From Prevotella sp. (GTDB lineage: Bacteria > Bacillota_I > Bacilli_A > ML615J-28 > CAG-313), in NCBI GenBank assembly GCA_023665755.1, contig JAMPDF010000003.1, positions 138,572 to 202,571 on the forward strand: a stretch of 64,000 nucleotides of DNA, written 5' to 3'. The notes beneath the pieces were generated by a model. The model saw only the letters and a list, made by a program, of their open reading frames with translations. It was not told where the DNA came from and ran no database searches. Below, one piece after another: positions 27,636 through 35,617 of the stretch. A program made the translations under genes and the position numbers. Each line of letters begins with the position of its first letter. Within the stretch, counting starts at the first letter, position 1.

Positions 27636-28319
27636 CTAAAAGTAGCGCATTCTGATTTCACTATAGATGGCATATAGCCACCCTAGTATTTTCTCTACAA
27701 ATGAAAAGAATAGTAAAATCGCAAAAATAATAATCGCTATCACCAAAATGGTAAAGATAATATTCACAATGTTCATACCGAAACCATTTTCATGAACACC
27801 CATAATTCCAAAAAACATCATCCATATAGTCAAGCCCGTTCCTGCACTCATCAAAACGGTATAATACATTGTTTCATCTGCACCAATAAAGTTACTCACA
27901 ATGGTTGCTAAGATAGATAACCATACATAAGGAAAAAACGAATAATTGATGACTCTAAAAATTTCTGGCATTTTACCTTTTCCATCAAACAATGAACCTA
28001 CACACCAATTGGCAACTGTACCTACTAAAACAGGTAAAAGAATGGTCAGTATGGTTTTGAATAAATGAAAATGTTTGATATCTGCACCACCTACAATAAA
28101 TCCTTTGGCAGTAATATGAATAATCACTGCCAGTAACATCATCCCTAAATAAAATAAACTTACCCAATTTTTAGCGATTTTTTCATGTTTAAACTCTTCC
28201 CAACCTCGAATCGGATGAACGATCAAATAAAGGGGAACTTGAAATGTTTCACGAAAGAATGTCGATAAAAATAGTTTGATAGATCGTAATTTTGAATGTT
28301 CTTGTTTCATATCTTCCAT
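27636..28319 (-). CDS. Yip1 domain membrane protein
   Basis: A 227-residue protein with about five membrane spans after a charged N-terminus. The opening HPIRGWEEFKHE is typical of bacterial Yip1-domain proteins, whose first soluble motif is H/NP-x-x-x-F. It lies between DUF5696 and the NHL/TPR gene with one- to nine-base gaps. The same trio recurs in other Firmicute carbohydrate loci (from memory), which suggests that the three form a membrane complex with the transporters. Confidence 0.75.
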   Translation of the reverse strand: MEDMKQEHSKLRSIKLFLSTFFRETFQVPLYLIVHPIRGWEEFKHEKIAKNWVSLFYLGMMLLAVIIHITAKGFIVGGADIKHFHLFKTILTILLPVLVGTVANWCVGSLFDGKGKMPEIFRVINYSFFPYVWLSILATIVSNFIGADETMYYTVLMSAGTGLTIWMMFFGIMGVHENGFGMNIVNIIFTILVIAIIIFAILLFFSFVEKILGWLYAIYSEIRMRYF

Positions 28320-28320
28320 T

Positions 28321-29784
28321 TTACATATCTCCTTCCTGATGGGTATTTTTCATAAAGCTGCGAATCAATAATCCAATACATCCTACTAATGCAAGGCCCA
28401 ATATATATGGAGCTACTTTGCTTAATTTTTCATATCGATACTGTTTATACGCTTGGGAATAGTTGTAGACATCGTTACCAATTTTTAAATTGACTAATGC
28501 CTCTTTATAATTGCCTTGTCTAAATTGGGCTTTTCCAATTCCCGCATATGCCATTAAATAATTGCTATTGAGCGATAAGACTTCTTGCCATATTACTGCT
28601 GCTTCCTCATATTGATTTTCTTTATACAAATGGGTTGCTTCATTGACCAATTGGCCAAACGTAGTGTATTCAAATACAATTAAATTTTGATTTTTAGAAT
28701 CTACTGCTAAGACTTTATCTTGAAAATAACAAAGGGCTTCTGGTAATTGAAATAATTTACTTTGATTAGAAGAAATACCATCAATCGCTGTAGCAAGACC
28801 TCCTGCTTCATACAATAGATTTCCTTCAAAATCGTAGGCAAAAATACGACCTCTAGTTTTATCTAAAGCAATATAGGTACCATCTTGATTGACATCAATA
28901 TCTACAAAGGTAGAAGAATCTGTCGGCACATGACTTGTTGTTGGTTTGGTAATATCCCCATCATTAGCAATATAACCATTTCGATTTAGCACATCTTGAG
29001 CTTTGTAATTCAATCGTTTGATGAAATGATTTCCTACAATGGGAGAAGAAACGGTATATACATATTCATCTTGGTCAATACATAGATTTAAAAGAGAAGC
29101 ACCAAAGTTATATCCTTGAGATTTTCGTTGTTCTTCTGATGTAAATAAAAGCCAAAATGCTTGCCATAGTGAAACAGTTGCCGCATTCACACCATAGAAA
29201 CGGCTAAATGTACCATCGGCATTAAAATCTAAAATTCCTTCGTTGATTCCCTCTGCAACAACATACATTCTGCCTGTTCTACTTACCGCAATTTTTTTAG
29301 GTCTAAACGCATAATTTTCGAATACTACATCTGTTGGTGTCAATACTTCTTGGACAAGGTGATAAGTTTTATCAAAAATAGCTATTCGATTATTCCCATA
29401 ATCACATACATATATATATTGATCTGTAATGTATAATCCTTGTGGATTAGAAAGTGTGGTTTCTTCTGTTGGAAAACGTGTCACATAATTGAACTTTTCA
29501 TCTAGTACAACAATGGTATTGTTGCTACCATCACATAAATAAATGAATTGTTCATCATCTGCAACATCATATAGCTTACCAAATTGATAATGATTTGAAA
29601 CCAAATTTCCAAATACATCCGTTAAATTAGACGAATCAATCGATGCACGTGCTACTAAACTTTCAGCACAGGCAATTTCTTCTTGATCAGGTGTATAAAT
29701 ATAGGCTGCTTCTATTTGCATTCCTTTTGTACACAAAAATCCTGTAAGTATACATATCCATACAATAACTAAAATTTTTTTCAT
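28321..29784 (-). CDS. NHL beta-propeller and TPR membrane protein
   Basis: A 487-residue protein with a signal peptide (residues 1-26). Propeller-like repeats from about 70 to 375 include NPQGLYITDQYIYVCDYGNNR and later RPKKIAVSRTGRMYVV. A tetratricopeptide pair follows near 385-445 (YEEAAVIWQEVLSLNSNYLMAYAG and the next repeat). A C-terminal membrane span near 458-478 precedes a short positive tail. The propeller and TPR should face outside and the protein may bind glycan or dock partner proteins. There is no catalytic motif I recognise. Confidence 0.75.
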   Translation of the reverse strand: MKKILVIVWICILTGFLCTKGMQIEAAYIYTPDQEEIACAESLVARASIDSSNLTDVFGNLVSNHYQFGKLYDVADDEQFIYLCDGSNNTIVVLDEKFNYVTRFPTEETTLSNPQGLYITDQYIYVCDYGNNRIAIFDKTYHLVQEVLTPTDVVFENYAFRPKKIAVSRTGRMYVVAEGINEGILDFNADGTFSRFYGVNAATVSLWQAFWLLFTSEEQRKSQGYNFGASLLNLCIDQDEYVYTVSSPIVGNHFIKRLNYKAQDVLNRNGYIANDGDITKPTTSHVPTDSSTFVDIDVNQDGTYIALDKTRGRIFAYDFEGNLLYEAGGLATAIDGISSNQSKLFQLPEALCYFQDKVLAVDSKNQNLIVFEYTTFGQLVNEATHLYKENQYEEAAVIWQEVLSLNSNYLMAYAGIGKAQFRQGNYKEALVNLKIGNDVYNYSQAYKQYRYEKLSKVAPYILGLALVGCIGLLIRSFMKNTHQEGDM

Positions 29785-29792
29785 ATGTTCAC

Positions 29793-30764
29793 CTACTTAA
29801 TGCCAGATGATGCCATTGTTTCAAGCATTTTGGATTGATTGATAATAAACACTGTAATAGGAATGATAAGCATGATGACAGTCACCGCCGCTGCTGTACC
29901 TGTTCTTGCAATACCTCCACTCACAATTTGGCTCAGTGCATAACTAAATGGTTTTAAATTTTCTGTAAAAATATAATTTCCTCCATCAGTTCCCCACAAT
30001 TGTTGAAATAACAAAATGATGAGGGTAAGCCATGCCGGTTTGACAGTTGGCATTACTATTTTCCAAAAAATAGTAAATTCATTCGCACCATCTATTTTAG
30101 CTGCTTCTAATAAATCATTAGGAATATTGGTCATAAACTGTCGCATTAAAAATAATCCAAGGGTATATCCCCAAGAAGGTATAATAATGGCCCACTGCGT
30201 ATCTAATAAATGTAATCGACTAATAATCATATAAATGGGAATAGAGGTTACTGCGGTAGAAAACATCAGTGAATACACAATCAATTGATTCAGCACTTTT
30301 TTTCCAACAAATTTATGTTTAGCTAAAGGATATGCACAAAGTGAAGCTAAAATGACGTGCCCAACTGTACCCGCGAATGTAATCCAAATTGTGTTTACAA
30401 AATATCTTGAAATAGGAATCTGACTATTGCTCATTAAATTGAATAAATCAACAAAATTGCTAATCGTAAAGTGTCTTGGAAATAACTTGGGTGGAAAAAT
30501 AAATAATTCATCTAAGGGCTTAAAAGCATTGCAAATGGCAAAAACAAGTGGATACGCACTAAATAAAGCAAAGACAAATAAAATCACAAATAGCACAATA
30601 TCACCAAATCGAGATCGACTCAATCGTACTTTTCGATATTTTTTATGTTTTCCGTTTTTCTTCATTTCCAAGTGCTGTTTTTTCAAATCATTCACTTGTT
30701 CTTCTAAGGCGGACGAGTTAGAAAGTTGACTGAAATCTAATTCTTGATTATCGTTTTGTTTCAT
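29793..30764 (-). CDS. Carbohydrate ABC transporter permease (MalG type), second transporter
   Basis: The 323 residues have a cytoplasmic N-terminus of about 55 residues, six predicted spans and an EAA loop (LLEAAKIDGANEFTIFWKIV, near 217-236). It is the partner of 30766-31713, one base away, and is distinct in sequence from the 22804 permease, so the locus encodes two separate importers. Confidence 0.9.
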   Translation of the reverse strand: MKQNDNQELDFSQLSNSSALEEQVNDLKKQHLEMKKNGKHKKYRKVRLSRSRFGDIVLFVILFVFALFSAYPLVFAICNAFKPLDELFIFPPKLFPRHFTISNFVDLFNLMSNSQIPISRYFVNTIWITFAGTVGHVILASLCAYPLAKHKFVGKKVLNQLIVYSLMFSTAVTSIPIYMIISRLHLLDTQWAIIIPSWGYTLGLFLMRQFMTNIPNDLLEAAKIDGANEFTIFWKIVMPTVKPAWLTLIILLFQQLWGTDGGNYIFTENLKPFSYALSQIVSGGIARTGTAAAVTVIMLIIPITVFIINQSKMLETMASSGIK

Positions 30765-30765
30765 T

Positions 30766-31713
30766 TTAAGATCCCACCTTTCTAATTAATTTTTGAATGA
30801 TTAAATTACTGGCCATCATCAGTAAAAATAATATGACCGCAATCGCACTAGCATATCCCATTTCTAGACGTGTGGAATTGGTGGAACCAAAATCAAGAAT
30901 ATGGGTAACTAGGGTATGGGCTGCATATTCGGTTGACGGCATACCGAATAAGCTTACAGAAACCATACCTATACCTAGCGAATTGGTAATTTGCATAACA
31001 GCACCAAATAATAACTGAGACTTCATTTGTGGTAAGGTAATATACCATAGTTCTTGCCAACGATTTTTGATACCATCAATGGCAGCTGCTTCATACAATG
31101 TTCTATCTACTGTTTGTAAACCTGCTCTAAATGACAAGAAACTAACCCCTAAACTCAACCATAACTGAACCAAAATCAAAATGCCTAATGCATAAGATGG
31201 TGTGCTTAACCAGTATATCGGTTCATGAATGACACCTAGATTGATTAAGAAAGAATTGATATATCCATAGCGATCTGATGAAAATAACAATTGCCAAATC
31301 AAATAGGCATTTCCAGATATAGATGGTGCATAGAAAATCAGGGTCATAAGCCATCTAATTTTATGAGGCAATTCATTGATTAACCAAGCAAATAAGAATG
31401 CCATAATATACGATAGTGGACCTGTAATTACAGCTAAAATCAAGGTATTCTTTAAAGCAATTAAGAATACATCATCATATAAAAATAAATTCACATAATT
31501 ATCTAATCCAATAAATTTTGGACTTTGTAGCATATCGTAATTGGTAAAACTTAAAGCAAAACTCATCAAAACAGGAACAATAGTGAAAGTGAAAAAAATC
31601 AACAAATAAGGTGCCATCATTAGATAAGATGTTTGACTTTTTTTTAAGTTTTTAATTCTTCGTTGATGATTAAATTGTTTTTCTTCTTTGGTTTTGTATT
31701 GTTGTTTCATCAT
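30766..31713 (-). CDS. Carbohydrate ABC transporter permease (MalF type), second transporter
   Basis: A 315-residue inner membrane protein with six predicted spans and an EAA-loop variant (LYEAAAIDGIKNRWQELWYI, near 214-233). The opening SYLMMAPYLLIFFTFTIVPV is typical of the UgpA/MalF group. It lies four bases after the 967-residue binding protein, its likely partner. Confidence 0.9.
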   Translation of the reverse strand: MMKQQYKTKEEKQFNHQRRIKNLKKSQTSYLMMAPYLLIFFTFTIVPVLMSFALSFTNYDMLQSPKFIGLDNYVNLFLYDDVFLIALKNTLILAVITGPLSYIMAFLFAWLINELPHKIRWLMTLIFYAPSISGNAYLIWQLLFSSDRYGYINSFLINLGVIHEPIYWLSTPSYALGILILVQLWLSLGVSFLSFRAGLQTVDRTLYEAAAIDGIKNRWQELWYITLPQMKSQLLFGAVMQITNSLGIGMVSVSLFGMPSTEYAAHTLVTHILDFGSTNSTRLEMGYASAIAVILFLLMMASNLIIQKLIRKVGS

Positions 31714-31717
31714 ATCT

Positions 31718-34621
31718 TTATTCCAGTCCTAACTCTCTTTGTTTTCTTTCTAATTCTGCATTGATTTTAAGATAATAATTATATAAAGCATCACTTGGAT
31801 TTGTGTTTTCATTTAAAATATTTCTAAAAGCATTATCAATATATCGGCCTACGATATAATCACCAGGAATAGTCGGGATACCTCTTGCATAACTGCGCTG
31901 TGTTTCTAAAATTTTATAATCTTTTGCGGACCAAGGTAAGTGTGCAAAGGCATATTTATTGGCAGTATTGTATCTAGCTGCAGATCCTAAAATGGATTCC
32001 ATTCCCTTAGCATAATCCGTTTGTGCGCTTTCTCCTAACCACCATTTGACAAATGCCCAAGATTCTTGGATATGCTTAGAGGACGATGTAATGATAGTTC
32101 CTGATGCAGAAGATGCTGTGGCATAATTTGTTTCATTTTCTTGTTGATATCCTGGTAAAAGGGCAAATTCCCAGTTTCCACTAATTTCAGGAGCAGATAC
32201 TGCAAGTGTGTTATACAAAGTAAATGATGATACTCCAATAGGCGTTTCACCAGTTCGAAAGCGGTTGGTAAAACTAGCATCTACATCAAATCCATAGTTT
32301 TTGTAAAAATCAACAAAATCATAAAAGGCCTCTGCACTTTCTTTCATCATCAAACCCGATGACTTTCCGTTATCCAAATACAGTTTTCCACCATATTGGC
32401 AAATCATAGAATATAAAAGGGGGCTAAGAGATCCTCTTGTATTAGGTAAATAATAATCTAAGTATTGTCTTTGTAAAGTAGGCAATAAATCTAAGACCTC
32501 ATCCCAAGTAGTCGGTGTAACTACCTTTCCTTTTTCATCAACTAAGTTAAGTTCTTTAAAAATATCTGTACGTACAAATTGAATTTGAAAATCCTCTGTA
32601 TCTGGTAATGCATATGTTGCTCCATTATACGTAAAGGGAACTACGGCACTTTCATAAAAATTTTGAACAAATTCATCGAAGCCATCTAATTGACTCATAT
32701 CCACAATAGCATTTCGAATTCCCCAGTTTACTGGTATACTAGAAGAAACCCCAATAGCCACATCTGGGCCATTACCTGATAAAACCGCTTTTAACAATAC
32801 TGATGAAGATACGAGCTTAATTTCTACATTAATATTGTTTTGCATCGTGAAACTTTGGTCAATCATTGAACGAAGCAGATTGGCTTGATCACGACCAGTC
32901 ATAATCCATACTGTAATCGTAGCGCCATCTGTTTCAACACTACTTTTTAGTGATGTATCAGCAGTATAAGAACCCATTAATAGGATAAATTCATGACCTA
33001 ATCTTTGAAAAAAGTTAATGGTTGCTTTCGGAAGGGAAGCATTAGAGCCATGTACTAAAATATAATCAATTGACAATGGTTGAGAAGAAATGGTCATTAC
33101 CCAAGTACCTAGTGAAGTAATATTATTTTCTAAACTATTTAATCCTGTTTGAATATTTTTTTCGCTTTTTAAGAAGGATTCTAATTGGTCTTTTGTGGTT
33201 TCTAAACAAGATATCAGGTTACTTCTTTCCCCTGCAATGCGAATCACATTATCAATGGCATAACCCAAACGGTCAATACATACTTCAATTGTTTCTTTTA
33301 GTCCTTCAATGCTATCATATAATTGATAACTTTGGTATTTGCTTGGTGTAACTCCTGTTCTCATAATGACTTTTCGATAAATCCAATTGCAATCAGAAAT
33401 GGTTTGATTGACAATTCGAACACTTTCCGCATAGCCACCAATGGTATTTTGAAGTTTCAATTCATTGATACCTTCTTTTAAATAAAAATAATAAGATTCT
33501 TCTCCATTACCTAGTGTCACATTTTGCCAATCACTTTTATAATTGAATCGAATTGCCTCACATTCTTGAAAAGGAACTACTCCGTTAATCATTAATCGTC
33601 TATTGGCTTGTAGCCCTCGATTATAATTTTGTAAGGCTTTAATGGTAATTTGATATAGTCCAGCCTGAGGCACTTCAATTTGCCAACTGATCCAGTCTCC
33701 CGCAACATCCCAATTTTGACCACCAATGGTATTATATCTTGTTAAAAATTTAGCATAGGGCTCAATTTTATAACTATTATAAGAAGCAACTGGCGTAAGA
33801 GTGGACTGGCTATGCTCATAGGAGGATTCTCCTTGTACTTTATCTACAATCTGCCCTTCGCTTTGATATGTTGCACCCTCTTCTAAATGTTGTTTCAAAT
33901 AAGAGGCATAATCTATTATTTCTGCTTCTTGAAAAATAGTCATACTATGTAATACAACTGGTTCTGAAATACCTACTAAATCAATATGATTGACACCTTC
34001 TTCTAAGTAAAACAAATAGGACCCACTATAATATCCATCGCTACTTGCAATAGATTGTTCATTCCAAACCTGTTTTTCTAAAGATTGTGGTTTGAAATCA
34101 TGTTTACCTGGCTCTCTTTTGCTAGCTACATCAAATTCATCTTGCCAAATTCTAGATAGTGAAAATGTGGTTGCTTCTTGAAATTGGTACTCACCATTGA
34201 TTAAAATACCTTTTAAAATATGGGAACTTCTTCCTGATATGGTATAATATTTGACTTTTAAATTATAAAAACCAGATTCCTTGATATCTACTTGATAGCG
34301 TACAGTACCCGTTTCTGGTAAATAAAGCCCTTGTAATCCATCTATTGTTGTCACAGACACGTCTTCACCAAATTCTGTATCGACAAAAGAAAGATAATTT
34401 GTTGCTTGAATAACAATATTCTCTTCCAACATGGGTCTATAGATGGTGTTACCATCAATAAACTCTTGATAACTATTGTCTTTTCCATGCACATAAATGC
34501 TACCTGTATAATCACTTGGTGTATAAGCTTGTACTGTAGTACCCCGTAAAAAGCCATAGAATACCCCTAGTAAAACAATAATTACGATTCCAATTATTGT
34601 CCTTTTGATTGCCTTTGACAT
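31718..34621 (-). CDS. Giant solute-binding protein with two N-terminal carbohydrate-binding-like modules
   Basis: A 967-residue protein with an N-terminal anchor (residues 8-27). Two beta-sandwich-like modules at about 75-235 and 285-410 repeat the same pattern: G-F/L-Y, then LINGEYQFQEA versus MINGVVPFQEC, then SYLFYLEEGVN versus SYYFYLKEGIN. This suggests an internal duplication of a CBM6/CBM35-type fold. A helical spacer follows (about 430-510). The C-terminal 420 residues are a family 1 solute-binding fold, with GNGPDVAIGVSSSIPVNWG and a late ASSASGTIITSSSKH segment. It is the first gene of the operon, translated from GGAGGACAGGAT upstream, and should serve the 29793/30766 permeases. Confidence 0.82.
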   Translation of the reverse strand: MSKAIKRTIIGIVIIVLLGVFYGFLRGTTVQAYTPSDYTGSIYVHGKDNSYQEFIDGNTIYRPMLEENIVIQATNYLSFVDTEFGEDVSVTTIDGLQGLYLPETGTVRYQVDIKESGFYNLKVKYYTISGRSSHILKGILINGEYQFQEATTFSLSRIWQDEFDVASKREPGKHDFKPQSLEKQVWNEQSIASSDGYYSGSYLFYLEEGVNHIDLVGISEPVVLHSMTIFQEAEIIDYASYLKQHLEEGATYQSEGQIVDKVQGESSYEHSQSTLTPVASYNSYKIEPYAKFLTRYNTIGGQNWDVAGDWISWQIEVPQAGLYQITIKALQNYNRGLQANRRLMINGVVPFQECEAIRFNYKSDWQNVTLGNGEESYYFYLKEGINELKLQNTIGGYAESVRIVNQTISDCNWIYRKVIMRTGVTPSKYQSYQLYDSIEGLKETIEVCIDRLGYAIDNVIRIAGERSNLISCLETTKDQLESFLKSEKNIQTGLNSLENNITSLGTWVMTISSQPLSIDYILVHGSNASLPKATINFFQRLGHEFILLMGSYTADTSLKSSVETDGATITVWIMTGRDQANLLRSMIDQSFTMQNNINVEIKLVSSSVLLKAVLSGNGPDVAIGVSSSIPVNWGIRNAIVDMSQLDGFDEFVQNFYESAVVPFTYNGATYALPDTEDFQIQFVRTDIFKELNLVDEKGKVVTPTTWDEVLDLLPTLQRQYLDYYLPNTRGSLSPLLYSMICQYGGKLYLDNGKSSGLMMKESAEAFYDFVDFYKNYGFDVDASFTNRFRTGETPIGVSSFTLYNTLAVSAPEISGNWEFALLPGYQQENETNYATASSASGTIITSSSKHIQESWAFVKWWLGESAQTDYAKGMESILGSAARYNTANKYAFAHLPWSAKDYKILETQRSYARGIPTIPGDYIVGRYIDNAFRNILNENTNPSDALYNYYLKINAELERKQRELGLE

Positions 34622-34634
34622 ATCCTGTCCTCCT

Positions 34635-34648
34635 TGTAAGCGTTTTTA
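34635..34648. promoter_or_regulatory. cre-like catabolite-control site in operon leader
   Basis: TGTAAGCGTTTTTA differs at one core position from the CcpA cre consensus (TGNAARCGNWWNCA). It lies about 10-22 bases downstream of the predicted transcription start, a standard position for CcpA repression. Confidence 0.5.
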
Positions 34649-34663
34649 TAGTTTATATATCTT

Positions 34664-34710
34664 ATTATATCATTTTCAACTTGTCTAGTCAAGTAAATGT
34701 ATATACAAGT
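34664..34710 (-). promoter_or_regulatory. Main operon promoter with two GntR-type operators
   Basis: On the minus strand TTGACT (34687-34692) and TATAAT (34664-34669) are separated by exactly 17 bases. The -35 box is inside a 16-base near-palindrome (ACTTGTCTAGTCAAGT, one mismatched pair, 34679-34694). A second dyad, TGTATATACA, lies at 34698-34707. The 23 bases 34688-34710 are repeated exactly in front of the Ig-domain lipoprotein gene (38814-38836). Confidence 0.8.
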
Positions 34711-34714
34711 TAAT

Positions 34715-34771
34715 AAGAAAAAAATGTCATTTCTTGAAAGCCTTTTAAAAGGAATCTAGAAATGACATTTT
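34715..34771 (-). terminator. Terminator of the DUF624 gene
   Basis: A 14-base perfect stem (AAAATGTCATTTCT with its complement) encloses an inner CCTTTTAAAAGG dyad. On the minus strand it ends in seven T. It insulates the DUF624 unit from the operon promoter just downstream. Confidence 0.8.
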
Positions 34772-34794
34772 GCCATATTTATATTCGTTTATAT

Positions 34795-35463
34795 TCACTT
34801 ATTATTTAACTGGTAGGGATTTAATGTGCTATACCCTTCAGGTATCAATTTGGTATAGGGCTCATCTAATAGTTTCAATGCAATCCACATAAACAGCGAA
34901 ATTGAAAATAAGGGTACTGCAAAAATAAAGACGATGCCTAAATAAATAGAACCAATTAGCAACATAAAAATCATAATCATACGAAAAGCAACAACCAACA
35001 TCGTTTTGAAAGCATACTTAATCACTTTAATCCATTTTAAATGAGGATAATATACCATCATAAAACAAGCATTGATGAGAGCTAGTATAAAAATGGCCTC
35101 TGTAAATAAAGCAACGTAATAACAGATGACATAGAATAGGTGTGTTGATTCTAACAACCAACAATAGAAATAAAATACACTAAAAGCGCCTAGAAAAATT
35201 AAAATTCCAAAAAGGAGGAAAACGCTAAAAGCTTTCCAATAAATTTTCTTAAAGGTTCTAAAATAGAGTTTAATCATCCCCAAAATGGTGTCATCATCGG
35301 CATTTTTAAGCATAGCCAAAAGCGAAACAAGGGCAGGTAAAAAGGAAAAAATCCCTAAACCAATTATGATAGTAAAGAAGGTGATGATATTCAATATAAT
35401 GATTTGATAGACTTTGTTCATAAATCTTGCAAAGCCACCTTTTTTATTTTCTTTAGGTTCCAT
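34795..35463 (-). CDS. DUF624 (YesL/YesV-like) membrane protein
   Basis: A 222-residue protein with about five membrane spans. The opening FARFMNKVYQIIILNIITFF and a later LYFRTFKKIYWKAF segment are typical of the YesL-type DUF624 family, which sits with sugar ABC transporters in Bacillus and relatives. Function in transport assembly or regulation is not established. It has its own promoter and terminator. A perfect 16-base palindrome at the promoter hints at separate control from the GntR sites. Confidence 0.75.
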   Translation of the reverse strand: MEPKENKKGGFARFMNKVYQIIILNIITFFTIIIGLGIFSFLPALVSLLAMLKNADDDTILGMIKLYFRTFKKIYWKAFSVFLLFGILIFLGAFSVFYFYCWLLESTHLFYVICYYVALFTEAIFILALINACFMMVYYPHLKWIKVIKYAFKTMLVVAFRMIMIFMLLIGSIYLGIVFIFAVPLFSISLFMWIALKLLDEPYTKLIPEGYSTLNPYQLNNK

Positions 35464-35507
35464 ATGTATGCCTCCTTTGTCTTATTTTGAATGCGTACCT
35501 TTTTATT

Positions 35508-35546
35508 ATTATACCATAAAATCATATTTTGATAAATTAATTTATC
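35508..35546 (-). promoter_or_regulatory. Promoter of DUF624 gene with palindrome at -35
   Basis: TATAAT (minus strand, 35508-35513) is preceded at 17 bases by a weak TTTATC. That box is one arm of a perfect 16-base palindrome, GATAAATTAATTTATC, at 35531-35546. An operator is possible; the AT-rich composition makes chance less improbable. Confidence 0.45.
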
Positions 35547-35573
35547 TAATAGACATAAACATACAGTTGAATG

Positions 35574-35606
35574 AAAAGCAGTAAACAATACTTGCTTACT
35601 GCTTTA
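35574..35606 (-). terminator. Terminator of the Ig-domain lipoprotein gene
   Basis: The stem AAAGCAGTAA / TTACTGCTTTT encloses an 11- to 12-base loop, about a dozen bases after the stop at 35618. Confidence 0.7.
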
Positions 35607-35617
35607 CCTTTTTTCTC

